A DNA stretch of 64,000 bases. It comes from Paucimonas sp. (GTDB lineage: Bacteria > Pseudomonadota > Gammaproteobacteria > Pseudomonadales > Pseudomonadaceae). Below, piece by piece: positions 37,217 to 45,944 of this stretch; the stretch's first letter is position 1, and each line of letters starts with the position of its first letter. The position numbers and the translations under genes were made by a program. The stretch lies in assembly GCA_031253995.1 (NCBI GenBank), contig JAIRVG010000060.1, positions 1 through 64,000 of the forward strand, written 5' to 3'. Under the pieces are notes generated by a model. The model saw nothing but the letters and a program-made list of their open reading frames with translations, was not told the DNA's origin and did not search any database.

Positions 37217-38737
37217 GTGCCCCGTTTCGCAACCGCCGGCCGCGAATGCCTGGCCCTGGCCATCCTGGCCGTGCTGTTGATCGCCGCAGGCATCGGCTGG
37301 CGCCAGCCGATGAACGTCGATGAAGAGCGCTTTCTGGGCGTGGCCCTGGAAATGCTGCAGAACGGCAACTGGTTCATTCCCCACCGTGCCGGGGAAATCT
37401 ACGGCGACAAGCCGCCGCTGTTCATGTGGACCGTGGCGCTGTTCACGGTGATTACCGGGCTGCCCAAGGTCGCCCTGTACATCCCTGGCCTGCTCTCGGC
37501 GGCCACCATCACCGCAGTGCTCTACGACCTGGGCCGGCGCCTGTGGACCCGCCGTGTCGGGCGCATCGCCGCCCTGCTGTTCCTCGCCACCTACCAGACC
37601 TACAGCATCCTGCGCACCGGGCAGATCGACAGTTTTCTCTGCATGTGGGTGGCGCTCGGTTTCTACGGCCTGGTCCGCCACCTGTTGCTGGGACCTGCCT
37701 GGGGCTGGTTCTACCTCGGCTGCGCGAGCATGGGCCTGGGCATCATCAGCAAGGGCGTGGGCTTTCTACCCGCGCTGATGCTGCTGCCCTATGCCTGGGC
37801 CGTCCGCCGCGACTGGCGCGGCGTGGTGGCCATGCCCGGCCAGGCCGGGCGCTGGAGCCTGGGGCTGCTGGCGCTGCTGGCCGGTTGCGCGGTGTGGTTG
37901 CTGCCGCTGCTGGTGTCGATCGCCCAGGGCGGCGGCGTGGCCGAGCTGGCCTACCTCAAGGAAATTCTCCTGCGCCAGACCGCCAGCCGCTACGCCAACG
38001 CCTGGGATCATCGCGAGCCGTTCTGGTACTTCTTCGTCGAGGTGATTCCCAAGTACTGGCTGCCGCTGGTGCTGGCCCTGCCGTGGCTGGTACCGGCCTG
38101 GCGCCGGCAACTGCACAAGCGTGACGGGCGCATCCTGGTGTTGCTCGGCTGGGTCGCGCTGGTGCTGCTGTTCTTCTGCCTGAGCAGCGGCAAGCGCAAG
38201 CTCTACATCTATCCCGCGTTGCCCGGCCTGGTGCTGGCGGCGGCGCCGCTGCTGCCCTGGCTGCTCAAGCGCTGGTTCGGACAGCGCCCGGCCTGGCGCA
38301 AGGTGTTCAGCGTGGTTGCGCTGGTGTGGTTCGGCCTGTGGTTCGCGCGCGGCTTCGTCGAAGCGCACAAGGACGGCCGCAATCCCCATGAAACCCTGAT
38401 GATCGAGGCCGCGCGGGCCACCGGCGGCGCCGAACTGGTGCTGGTGCAGTGGCGTGAAGGTCACTGGCTGTATGCGCGCCAGCCGATCGTGCATTTCGGC
38501 TTCCTCGACCGTGCCGTTGCCGATGAGGCGGCCGGATGGCTGCGCCAGCGCCCCGGCAGCTTCGCCCTGATCCCCGCCAGCGAGACCGGGCGCTGCTTCG
38601 ACGCCAGCAAGGCCCGCAAGGTGGGCCAGACCTCGCGGAACGAGTGGTATGTGGTCGGAGCCGATGCCGACAACGGCCTGTGCCGGGTTCCGGCGCCGGA
38701 GAAGGTCTATCGCTTTGCCTGGCATTCGCCGTTATGA
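37217..38737 (+). CDS. GT39/ArnT-like lipid-linked-sugar transferase, membrane protein
   Basis: 506 residues with about ten or eleven membrane helices. After the first helix the periplasmic catalytic loop shows MNVDEERFLGVALEML (Asp-Glu) and AGEIYGDKPPLFMW, the PMT_2/ArnT signature. A C-terminal periplasmic domain follows (about 390-506). It probably moves a sugar from undecaprenyl phosphate to lipid A or another envelope acceptor. Start is GTG at 37217 with AAGGA upstream. It is not clearly ArnT itself because the other arn genes are absent. Confidence 0.92.
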   Translation: MPRFATAGRECLALAILAVLLIAAGIGWRQPMNVDEERFLGVALEMLQNGNWFIPHRAGEIYGDKPPLFMWTVALFTVITGLPKVALYIPGLLSAATITAVLYDLGRRLWTRRVGRIAALLFLATYQTYSILRTGQIDSFLCMWVALGFYGLVRHLLLGPAWGWFYLGCASMGLGIISKGVGFLPALMLLPYAWAVRRDWRGVVAMPGQAGRWSLGLLALLAGCAVWLLPLLVSIAQGGGVAELAYLKEILLRQTASRYANAWDHREPFWYFFVEVIPKYWLPLVLALPWLVPAWRRQLHKRDGRILVLLGWVALVLLFFCLSSGKRKLYIYPALPGLVLAAAPLLPWLLKRWFGQRPAWRKVFSVVALVWFGLWFARGFVEAHKDGRNPHETLMIEAARATGGAELVLVQWREGHWLYARQPIVHFGFLDRAVADEAAGWLRQRPGSFALIPASETGRCFDASKARKVGQTSRNEWYVVGADADNGLCRVPAPEKVYRFAWHSPL

Positions 38738-38748
38738 GTTCGTACTTG

Positions 38749-39057
38749 CTAGTTGCGTGACTGCAGCTTGCGGTCACGCACGAAGGCGTTGAACCGCACG
38801 ATCAACAGGGTTCCCCAGGGGATCACCAGGCCAACGCCGAGCAAGGCGAACAGCGGCACGCGGCCCTCGACGATGCGCAACAGCTCCAGGACCGTGAAGA
38901 TCAGCACCAGGGTCAGTCCGGTGGCGGCGATACCGCCCGAGCGGGCGACATGCCCCCGGATCATTTGCAGCGGCAGGAAGCCCACCAGCCAAAGCAGGAC
39001 CCAGGTGACGATCGAGGCCATGAAGACGATGAGAAAGAACAATCGATAGACGAGCAT
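38749..39057 (-). CDS. Small inner-membrane protein, function unknown
   Basis: 102 residues with about three membrane helices (roughly 4-27, 42-62 and 70-90) and a basic C-terminus (RFNAFVRDRKLQSRN). GGAGG lies 8 nt before the ATG at 39057, which decides the start over the longer frame. It converges on the GT39 gene, with 11 bp between stops. No family recognised. Confidence 0.75.
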   Translation of the reverse strand: MLVYRLFFLIVFMASIVTWVLLWLVGFLPLQMIRGHVARSGGIAATGLTLVLIFTVLELLRIVEGRVPLFALLGVGLVIPWGTLLIVRFNAFVRDRKLQSRN

Positions 39058-39245
39058 GCCGGCGTCCTCCCGAGGCCAAACGCACATGGCCGCCGTTTTA
39101 CGGAGTACGGGATGAAAACCCCGTTAAAAAAACATGCTGGAAACATGCAGGTCTCTGCTGGCATGAGCAACGATGTGAATGATGGCCGAGGCCGCCATGC
39201 TCTGACAGAATGCTGACCTCTCGCGAACACCTCCAAGGAGACGCC

Positions 39246-39914
39246 ATGACGCCACTGCTCGAAGCCAGGGCCCTGGCGCGGATCGATCCGGAGCGCCACG
39301 GCACCCTCCTTGCCCCCACCGACTTCACCCTCGCGGCCGGTGAGCGCGTGGCGATCATCGGCGCCTCCGGCTCCGGCAAGAGCGTGTTCCTGCGGGCCCT
39401 GGCCCTGCTCGATGCCCCGAGCGGCGGCAGCGTGATCTGGCAGCAGCAAAGCGTCGGCGCCCAACGCATCACCCAGTACCGCGCCTGCGTCTGCTACCTC
39501 GCCCAACGCCCCGCGCTGGCCGATGGCACGGTACTGGACAACCTGCGCCTGCCCTTCACCCTCGCCAGCCACCGCGCACGCGCCTTCGACCGCGACGCCG
39601 CGACGGCGCTGTTGCTCCAGGCCGGCAAGTCCGCAGACTTCCTCGACCACTCGGCGGCCGACCTGTCCGGCGGCGAAGCGCAGATCGTCGCCCTGGTGCG
39701 GGTGCTGCAACTGGCGCCGCAGGTGATCCTGTTCGACGAACCCACCGCCGCACTGGACCCGCAGTCGGCCGCGGCGGTCGAGCGGCTGGTGACCGACTGG
39801 TTCGAGGCGGCGCCTCGATCCCGCGCCTTCGCCTGGGTCACCCACGACACCGAACAGGCCCGGCGCCTGTGTACACGACGACTGACCATGCACCAGGGCG
39901 TCCTCCAGCCATGA
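39246..39914 (+). CDS. fetA: FetA-like ABC transporter ATP-binding protein
   Basis: 222 residues. Walker A GASGSGKSVFLRAL, signature LSGGEAQIVALVRVL and Walker B VILFDEPTAALDP are present. Together with the overlapping downstream permease (ATGA at 39911-39914) this matches the E. coli FetA/FetB (YbbL/YbbM) pair, which exports iron and protects against peroxide stress. GGAG lies 5 nt before the ATG. Confidence 0.88.
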   Translation: MTPLLEARALARIDPERHGTLLAPTDFTLAAGERVAIIGASGSGKSVFLRALALLDAPSGGSVIWQQQSVGAQRITQYRACVCYLAQRPALADGTVLDNLRLPFTLASHRARAFDRDAATALLLQAGKSADFLDHSAADLSGGEAQIVALVRVLQLAPQVILFDEPTAALDPQSAAAVERLVTDWFEAAPRSRAFAWVTHDTEQARRLCTRRLTMHQGVLQP

Positions 39915-40693
39915 CCTACCAGAGCCTTTCCTACGCGGACCTGGCCATCGCCTCCGCGCTGATCTTGATCAACGGCGTGCTGTCGCTGCTGCTCAAGCTT
40001 CAATTGGAGCGCCAGTTGCTCCTGGCGGGCATCCGCACCGTGGTGCAGTTGCTGGCCATCGGTTACGTGCTGGGCTGGGTGTTCCAGTTCGCCCACTGGT
40101 ACGTGGTGCTGCCGCTGATGTGCGGCATGACCCTGGTGGCCGGCATTTCCGCCAGTGGCCGGCGCAAGGAGCGGCACCGCGGCCTGCTCACCGATAGCGT
40201 GGTCTCGGTCTGGCTGAGTTCCTGGCTGGTCACCGCCATCGGCCTGTTCGTGGTGCTGCGGGTGCGCCCGTGGTACGAGCCGCAGTACGCCATTCCCATC
40301 CTCGGCATGATCCTCGGCAACACCCTGACCGCGGTGTCCCTGGGCATCGAGCGCATGGCCCGTGAGCTGAAATCCCATCGTGGCGTGATCGACATGATCC
40401 TGGCCCTCGGCGGCACGCGCTGGGAGGCAGCCCGAGGCGCGGCGGCACAGGCGGTGCGGGCCGGGATGATGCCGACCCTGAACCAGATGTCGGTGGTGGG
40501 CATCGTCAGCCTGCCGGGGATGATGACCGGGCAGATCCTCGCCGGGCAGAGTCCGGCCGAAGCGGTGCGCTACCAGATCGTGATCATGTTCCTGATCGCC
40601 GCGTCGTCGGCGCTGGGGACGGTGTGCGCGGTGTTGTTGACGTTCAACCGGCTGTTTTCACAGGGACATCAGTTTCTGGCGCACAAGCTGTGA
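39911..40693 (+). CDS. fetB: FetB-like ABC transporter permease (UPF0014)
   Basis: 260 residues with about seven membrane helices. The family core is visible in IPILGMILGNTLTAVSLGIERM and LPGMMTGQILAGQSP (about residues 133-155 and 200-215). It overlaps the FetA-like gene and completes the transporter. The proposed role, iron efflux, rests on the E. coli homologues. Confidence 0.92.
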   Translation: MTYQSLSYADLAIASALILINGVLSLLLKLQLERQLLLAGIRTVVQLLAIGYVLGWVFQFAHWYVVLPLMCGMTLVAGISASGRRKERHRGLLTDSVVSVWLSSWLVTAIGLFVVLRVRPWYEPQYAIPILGMILGNTLTAVSLGIERMARELKSHRGVIDMILALGGTRWEAARGAAAQAVRAGMMPTLNQMSVVGIVSLPGMMTGQILAGQSPAEAVRYQIVIMFLIAASSALGTVCAVLLTFNRLFSQGHQFLAHKL

Positions 40694-40779
40694 GCAGGCC
40701 GAATCCCTAATGAAATTTTAACGATTTTTTGCCATCCGCTTCCCTACCGTGGCGTTCCCGACCCTGCAGGATGCCGCCG

Positions 40780-41004
40780 ATGAAACCCTGTTTCCCCTAT
40801 CCCCTGTGCGACGAAATCCTCAACCAGGCAGCCGAATGGTGCCTGCGCCTGCAGGAAAGTGCCTGCACCGTCGCCCAGCGCGAGGCCTTCGCGCAATGGG
40901 TGCAGGCCGATCCGCGACATGCGTTCGAGTACGCCCGGGTCCTGGAAACCTGGGAGCTGAGCAACGCACTGCCCAGGCAACCGCCGCCAACCAAGCCGGA
41001 CTGA
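40780..41004 (+). CDS. Orphan FecR N-terminal (DUF4880) domain protein
   Basis: 74 residues. The pattern LNQAAEWCLRLQES...QREAFAQWVQADPRHAFEYARV matches the cytoplasmic anti-sigma N-terminal domain of FecR proteins, but the membrane helix and periplasmic part are missing. It could be a remnant of a degraded fecR or a stand-alone sigma-binding protein. AGGA lies about 8 nt before the ATG at 40780; an in-frame ATG at 40771 is possible. No sigma gene lies next to it; the nearest is at 47236. Confidence 0.7.
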   Translation: MKPCFPYPLCDEILNQAAEWCLRLQESACTVAQREAFAQWVQADPRHAFEYARVLETWELSNALPRQPPPTKPD

Positions 41005-41061
41005 GTGAGGCGCAGCCGTCGCACTACGGTAGTCCGGCGCACCCGGGAAATCTGATGGAGG

Positions 41062-41271
41062 TCAGCGTCGCTCTTTCCTTTCCACCTCGGCCAGACGCTC
41101 CTCGATCTCGCGGGCCTCGTCCTGCTTTTCCTTGATCGAGGTCGGGGTGATCACCTTGTCCACTGCTTCCGTCTCCGGGTTCGGGCGTTCCAGCACCGGG
41201 TCGGGGGACGGCTGGCCCTTTTGTGCCTGCTCCGAGGAAACCGGTTGCGGGGTCTTGTCATCGGTTTTCAT
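41062..41271 (-). CDS. Small hydrophilic protein, 69 aa
   Basis: Highly charged and Pro-rich, with a C-terminal helix rich in Glu/Lys/Arg (KEKQDEAREIEERLAEVERKERR). No signal peptide or Cys. It is likely disordered apart from the C-terminal helix. AGGAA lies 7 nt before the ATG at 41271. No family or function recognised. Confidence 0.65.
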   Translation of the reverse strand: MKTDDKTPQPVSSEQAQKGQPSPDPVLERPNPETEAVDKVITPTSIKEKQDEAREIEERLAEVERKERR

Positions 41272-41438
41272 CGCGTTCTTCCTCATTGGGTGACCTGTTC
41301 TTCAGCAGAACACCTGCGGCGGGGAAAGTTTGATCGGCTTTTCAGGGCAGGAGTACATTTGTACTCGCCTGCGAAAACCAGCAAGCCAGACGCGTTCCTT
41401 TCAGGGATTCTCCTATCCCGCGCAATGTATACAGATTG

Positions 41439-41444
41439 TATAAT
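41439..41444 (+). promoter_or_regulatory. Possible -10 element (TATAAT) before the chemoreceptor gene
   Basis: A perfect TATAAT in an AT-rich stretch, 78 bp before the ATG at 41522. The matching -35 position (about 41416-41421) is poor, so this is a weak call. No FliA-type promoter was seen. Confidence 0.3.
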
Positions 41445-41521
41445 CCACAAAAACTTCCAAATCCACTGGCCCGGCGTACTACAGGTACTTGCCCAGGCCA
41501 TGCCTTGTCATGGAGCAACAC

Positions 41522-43144
41522 ATGCAGTTCAGGAACATGGGAATCGGTAAGCGCGCGGCAGGTATCTTCGCGGTGCTGGGGCTGTTGGTGGTCTTGATGG
41601 GATCGCTGTCGCTGTACGAAACCGGGCGCATGGACAGCGCCTCGCAGGATGTCGCCACCGGCTGGATGCCGGCGGTGGTCTCGCTCGGGGAGGTCAGCAC
41701 CAATCTGGGCAAGACGCGGATCATGCTGTTGCGCGGGGTACTGGAGAGTGACGCCACTGCCCGCGCGCAGATCCTGCGCACCTTGCAGGCGGCGAACACC
41801 AAGCTGCAAGGCGATATCGCCGATTACGAGCGCACCGTCATCACCGTCGAAGGGCGCACCCGCTTCGACGCATTCACCAACGCCTATGCGCATTACCACG
41901 AGGCGCAGTTGCGCGTGGTCGCCGCGCTGTCAGGCGATGATCCTGCCAGCGCCAAGGCGCTGACGGAAGAACTGAACCAACAGGCCGACCGGATGATGCC
42001 CACGCTGAACGACCTGATCGCCTTCAACAGCAAGGGCGCCTACGCCGCCACCGACCGCACCGGCGAGGCGGCCAGCGAAGCGTTCAATGTCACGATCACG
42101 GCGCTGGTGGTGATCGTCCTGTTGCTGGTGGGCATCGCCATCCTGCTGACCCGCAGCATCGTCGTGCCCCTGGCCGAAGCGGTGGCCGTGGCCCGGCGCG
42201 TGGCCACCGGCGACCTGACCCGCGAGATCCGCGTCGAAGGCCGCGACGAACCCGCCCAGCTCCTCGACGCCCTGCGGGCCATGCAGGACGGCCTGCGCGG
42301 CACCCTCGGCGAGATCGCTGCGTCCGCCGACCAGTTGGCCTCCGCTTCGGAAGAACTGCATGGCGTGACCGACAGCACCAGCCAGGACCTGCACAAGCAG
42401 AGCGCGGAGATCGACCAGGCCGCCACCGCGGTCAACCAGATGACCGCGGCTGTCGAGGAGGTCGCCGGCAATGCGGTGAGCACTGCGGATGCCTCCCGTG
42501 GCGCCGACCAGACCACCCGTGAAGGCCGCGATCAGGTGCGCAAGGCCCTGGCGGCGTTGCAGCAACTGGTCGACGAGGTCACCGGCACTTCCGGCGATAT
42601 CGCCCAACTGGCCAGCAATGCCAGCGAAATCAGCCGGGTGCTGGAGGTCATCGGCTCGATTGCCGGGCAGACCAACCTGCTCGCCCTGAACGCGGCGATC
42701 GAAGCGGCGCGCGCCGGTGAAGCAGGTCGTGGGTTCGCGGTGGTGGCCGACGAGGTCCGCGCCCTCGCCCACCGTACCCAGCAGTCCACCGAGGAAATCG
42801 AGCAGATGATCATCGGCATCCAGCGTGGCACCGAGCGTGCCGTGGGTTCGATGAGCCATAGCCAGGACCGGGCCAACGGCACGCTGGAGCTGGCACGCGG
42901 CGCGGCGGATGCGCTGGAGGTGATTGCCGAAGCGATTGCCGCGATCAACGAGCGCAACCTGGTGATCGCCAGTGCTTCCGAGGAACAGGCGCAGGTGGCG
43001 CGGGAGGTGGATCGCAACCTGGTGAATATCCGCGACCTGGCCACGCAGACGTCAGCGGGGGCGCATCAGACCAGTGCGGCGGCGCAGGATCTTTCCAGGT
43101 TGGCGGTGCAGTTGAATGGGATGGTGGGGCGGTTCAGGCTCTGA
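41522..43144 (+). CDS. Transmembrane methyl-accepting chemotaxis protein (4HB ligand domain)
   Basis: 540 residues. The N-terminal membrane helix (about 10-32) is followed by a periplasmic four-helix bundle (about 35-190, with MDSASQDVATGWMPAVVSLGEVSTNLGKTR), a second helix (about 193-213, VIVLLLVGIAILL), HAMP (about 215-270) and the MCP signalling domain with tip GSIAGQTNLLALNAAIEAARAGEAG. Ligand unknown. The ATG at 41522 has GGAG 6 nt upstream; an upstream in-frame ATG at 41510 is less likely. Confidence 0.95.
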   Translation: MQFRNMGIGKRAAGIFAVLGLLVVLMGSLSLYETGRMDSASQDVATGWMPAVVSLGEVSTNLGKTRIMLLRGVLESDATARAQILRTLQAANTKLQGDIADYERTVITVEGRTRFDAFTNAYAHYHEAQLRVVAALSGDDPASAKALTEELNQQADRMMPTLNDLIAFNSKGAYAATDRTGEAASEAFNVTITALVVIVLLLVGIAILLTRSIVVPLAEAVAVARRVATGDLTREIRVEGRDEPAQLLDALRAMQDGLRGTLGEIAASADQLASASEELHGVTDSTSQDLHKQSAEIDQAATAVNQMTAAVEEVAGNAVSTADASRGADQTTREGRDQVRKALAALQQLVDEVTGTSGDIAQLASNASEISRVLEVIGSIAGQTNLLALNAAIEAARAGEAGRGFAVVADEVRALAHRTQQSTEEIEQMIIGIQRGTERAVGSMSHSQDRANGTLELARGAADALEVIAEAIAAINERNLVIASASEEQAQVAREVDRNLVNIRDLATQTSAGAHQTSAAAQDLSRLAVQLNGMVGRFRL

Positions 43145-43174
43145 AGTGCACGACCTGGCTTTTGTAGCACCCTT

Positions 43175-43208
43175 GAGGTCGAGCGCCGCGCGGGCGGCGC
43201 TCGACCTC
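43175..43208. terminator. 14-bp perfect inverted repeat between convergent genes
   Basis: GAGGTCGAGCGCCG (43175-43188), loop CGCGGG, then its exact complement (43195-43208). It lies 30 bp after the chemoreceptor stop and 41 bp after the stop of the converging winged-helix gene. No T-run on either side, but position and strength suggest a bidirectional terminator. Confidence 0.6.
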
Positions 43209-43249
43209 ATGAACGCCGCAAGTCTCAAGACAGGCACCTCGTAGCCCGC

Positions 43250-43582
43250 TCAGACAACCTCCATCTCGGCCCCAAGCAACACATCCCATGCCAGCGGCGT
43301 AAAGCGATACCGCTTGTCCACCTGCAAACACAGCACCCCGTCCTCGCACAGGCGCTTCAACACTTCCCGCACGCTGATGAACAACAGCTCCGCGGATTGC
43401 ACCGTCACGGCAGAATGCACCCCGCGGGCACCGAGGCCGTGGCCGTCGCGCTGCGCCGCGATCAGGGCGTTGATCACCTTGAAGCGAATCAGGCTGGAAC
43501 GCAGGCCGAACCGGCGCAGCAGTTCCCGCGCCGGATCGTTGCTGCCACGCGGGGTTTCGAGGGTTTGCAGGCTGTACGACAT
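43250..43582 (-). CDS. Fur-like winged-helix small protein
   Basis: 110 residues: ARELLRRFGLRSSLIRFKVINALIAAQ, then VHSAVTVQSAELLFISVREVLKRLCEDGVLCL. The helix-turn-helix-wing layout resembles the N-terminal DNA-binding domain of Fur/Zur proteins, but the C-terminal metal and dimerisation domain is absent. Pseudomonads annotate such proteins as Fe2+/Zn2+ uptake regulators. It lies 64 bp downstream of an STN-less TonB receptor on the same strand. Target unknown. Confidence 0.75.
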   Translation of the reverse strand: MSYSLQTLETPRGSNDPARELLRRFGLRSSLIRFKVINALIAAQRDGHGLGARGVHSAVTVQSAELLFISVREVLKRLCEDGVLCLQVDKRYRFTPLAWDVLLGAEMEVV

Positions 43583-43646
43583 GGGAAGCGCTCCTTATCA
43601 GTAGTGTCCTGGTTTGGCGGGACATCCGTGCCCGCCGCGACTCCAG

Positions 43647-45836
43647 TCAGAAATCCACGGTAGCCGACAATTGCAGGGTGCGCGGGTAGCCCGGGGAAAT
43701 GGCGCTGTAGGAGGCCACCCCCGACCAATATTCACGATCGAAGACGTTCTGCACCGTGGCGCGGAAGGTCGTCGGCCGCCCTTCGATGCGCGTGGTGTAG
43801 CGCGCCCCGGCATCGATGCGGGTCCAGGCGTCCAGCTCCTGGGTGTTGGCCTGGTTCACGTACTGCCGGCCGGTGTAGATGGCGCCGCCGGTCAGGGTCA
43901 CGCCCTCGATCCACGGCGTATCCCATTCGCCCCAGATGTTCGCCTGCACCTCCGGCACGCCCACCGGCTTGTTGCCGCGGTTGGCCGCAGTCGCCGAGCG
44001 GGTCAGTTCGCCATCGAGCAAGGTCACCCCGCCCATCAGCCGCGTGCCCGGCGCCACTTCGCCGAACACGCCGAGCTCGATCCCGCGATTACGCTGCTCG
44101 GCCTGCACCGAATAGACATTGTCCGCGCCTAGCTCGCCGCTGGGCTTTTCGATCTGGAACAGGGCCAGGGTGGTGAGGAAACTGCCGTGCTCGTACTTCA
44201 CGCCCAGCTCGTGCTGCTTCGACTCGTATGGCGCGAAGGTGGTGCCGCCGTTGCTGGCGGTAGCCGGGGCGATATCCCCCTTGCTCAGGCCTTCGACATA
44301 GTTGTAGTAGAGCGAGACATCTTCCCAGGGCTTGACCACGATGCCCACCAGCGGCGTGGTGGCGTCGTCCTTGTAGCGGGAGCTGACCGCGCCGGTGGCT
44401 GCGTAGTTGCGCGACTCGATGCTCTGCCGGCGCACGCCCAGGCTCAGTTGCACGCGCTCGTCGAGGATCGACAAGGTATCGGTCAGGGCCACGCCCGACA
44501 GCTCGGACTCGGAGATCCGCAGCACCTTGGGCGCGAGGATGTATTGCTTGGGCACGTCCACCGGGTGGTAGATGTTCGAGTTGATCACGCTGCCGTTGTT
44601 GATGCCGCGGGACAGCTCGTCCTGGTAGCTGCTGGCCATCAACGTGGTGGTGTGTGCCACCGGGCCAGTGTCGAACATCGCGCGCACGCCGATATCGGCG
44701 GTGGAGCGGTCGACGTTGAACTTGTAATAGCCCGGAATGTTGCTGGTGTCGCCGGCATCGTTGAGGATGCGCGGCACCTGGTCGGACATGCGCTTGACGT
44801 CCGACTTGCCACCGCCGGCGTGGGCGAACACCGTCAGCGAATCGCTCAGGTCGTACTCGCCACCGAGCAGCGCCGACTGCTCGTGGGTGGTCGACCAGCC
44901 CCACGCCTGCGGCAGGCTGGTACGGCCATTGGGCGCCGACGGCACCTGGACCGACGGGGCCACGGTGAACGGCCGCGAGGCGCCATCGAAGTGCTCGCGC
45001 TGGTTGATGAAGTCGAGGTTCAGGCGCAGGCGCTCGCCCTGGTAGTCGAGGGCGATGGCGGCGATGTTGAGGTTGCGCTGCTGGTCGTCCACGGCGGTGT
45101 CGCCGTCCTGCAGGCTGCCGTTGAAGCGGATGCCGAACTGGTTGTCCGGGCCGAAGCGACGGCTGAAGTCCAGATGGCCACCCACCTGGGAATCCGAGGC
45201 GTAGCTGGCGGTGAAGCGGGTCAGGTCCTCGGCCAGCGGGCGCTTGGGCACGATGTTGATGACCCCGCCGACGCCGCTGTTGGGCGAGATCCCGTAGACC
45301 AGCGCCCCCGGCCCCTTGAGCACTTCGATACGCTCGGCGTACTCGGTGAACGCCCGGTAGTTGGGGGCGACGCCATACACGCCATCGAACGCCAGTTCGC
45401 CAAGGTTGCCCTCGCCGATGGCGAAGCCGCGGATGAAGAACGAGTCGACGATGCCACCGGTCTGGCCGGTGGAGCGCACCGACGGGTCACGTTCCAGGGC
45501 GTCGGCGACCGTCACCGTCTGCAGGTCGGCCAGGGTCTTGGCGGTGTAGCTGGTGATGCTGAACGGCGTGTCGCGCACGTCCTTGTTGCCCATCATGCCC
45601 AGTCGCGCGCCACGGGCGACCTGGCCGCCGGCAAGTTCTTCCGGCAGCGGGCCGGAACTGATGTAGCTGGAATCGACATGGGTGGCGTCGAGGGTCAGGC
45701 TGTCGCCAGCCGTGGCCGGCGCGACGTTGTCGGCCCAGGCACAGGCAGCGCCGGCGGCCAGGACAAGGTTCAGGGAGGCAGTGCGGACGGCGATCGACAA
45801 CAGGCTGCGATCGAAGGTGCGACGTACAACTGGCAT
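43647..45836 (-). CDS. TonB-dependent siderophore receptor without STN domain
   Basis: 729 residues. A signal peptide (about 1-35, AGAACAWA-DNVAP) leads to the plug domain (RDTPFSITSYTAKTL, GGIVDSFFIRGF, AERIEVLKGPGALVYG) and a 22-strand barrel ending in a C-terminal Phe (QLSATVDF). It resembles FcuA/FhuA-type hydroxamate receptors. It is a close paralogue of the receptor at 48810 but lacks the N-terminal signalling domain, so it should import without signalling. The same bipartite promoter motif as in front of that receptor lies at 45884-45909. AAGGA precedes the ATG by 10 nt. Confidence 0.95.
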   Translation of the reverse strand: MPVVRRTFDRSLLSIAVRTASLNLVLAAGAACAWADNVAPATAGDSLTLDATHVDSSYISSGPLPEELAGGQVARGARLGMMGNKDVRDTPFSITSYTAKTLADLQTVTVADALERDPSVRSTGQTGGIVDSFFIRGFAIGEGNLGELAFDGVYGVAPNYRAFTEYAERIEVLKGPGALVYGISPNSGVGGVINIVPKRPLAEDLTRFTASYASDSQVGGHLDFSRRFGPDNQFGIRFNGSLQDGDTAVDDQQRNLNIAAIALDYQGERLRLNLDFINQREHFDGASRPFTVAPSVQVPSAPNGRTSLPQAWGWSTTHEQSALLGGEYDLSDSLTVFAHAGGGKSDVKRMSDQVPRILNDAGDTSNIPGYYKFNVDRSTADIGVRAMFDTGPVAHTTTLMASSYQDELSRGINNGSVINSNIYHPVDVPKQYILAPKVLRISESELSGVALTDTLSILDERVQLSLGVRRQSIESRNYAATGAVSSRYKDDATTPLVGIVVKPWEDVSLYYNYVEGLSKGDIAPATASNGGTTFAPYESKQHELGVKYEHGSFLTTLALFQIEKPSGELGADNVYSVQAEQRNRGIELGVFGEVAPGTRLMGGVTLLDGELTRSATAANRGNKPVGVPEVQANIWGEWDTPWIEGVTLTGGAIYTGRQYVNQANTQELDAWTRIDAGARYTTRIEGRPTTFRATVQNVFDREYWSGVASYSAISPGYPRTLQLSATVDF

Positions 45837-45883
45837 GGCGTGGGGGTCCTTTTCATCAGGAGAAAATGCTGATCATTCCTATT

Positions 45884-45909
45884 GCCAGCCGACGCAAAAA
45901 AAAGTATCA
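45884..45909 (-). promoter_or_regulatory. Candidate ECF-sigma promoter of the STN-less receptor
   Basis: On the minus strand: TGATAC (45909-45904), 11 nt beginning with eight T, then TCGGCTGGC (45892-45884), ending 48 bp before the receptor ATG. Sequence and spacing are the same as the element at 48739-48764 in front of the second receptor. Being shared by the two receptor genes of one FecI/FecR locus, it is probably the promoter read by the ECF sigma encoded at 47236. Confidence 0.75.
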
Positions 45910-45944
45910 CCCTCGCGCCGTCAATCGACCCGTGAGCTCCGACC

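Noticed and set aside
45865..45883. Possible Fur box (AATGCTGATCATTCCTATT) before the STN-less receptor
   Set aside because: Only partial agreement with GATAATGATAATCATTATC; the shared ECF motif next to it explains regulation better.
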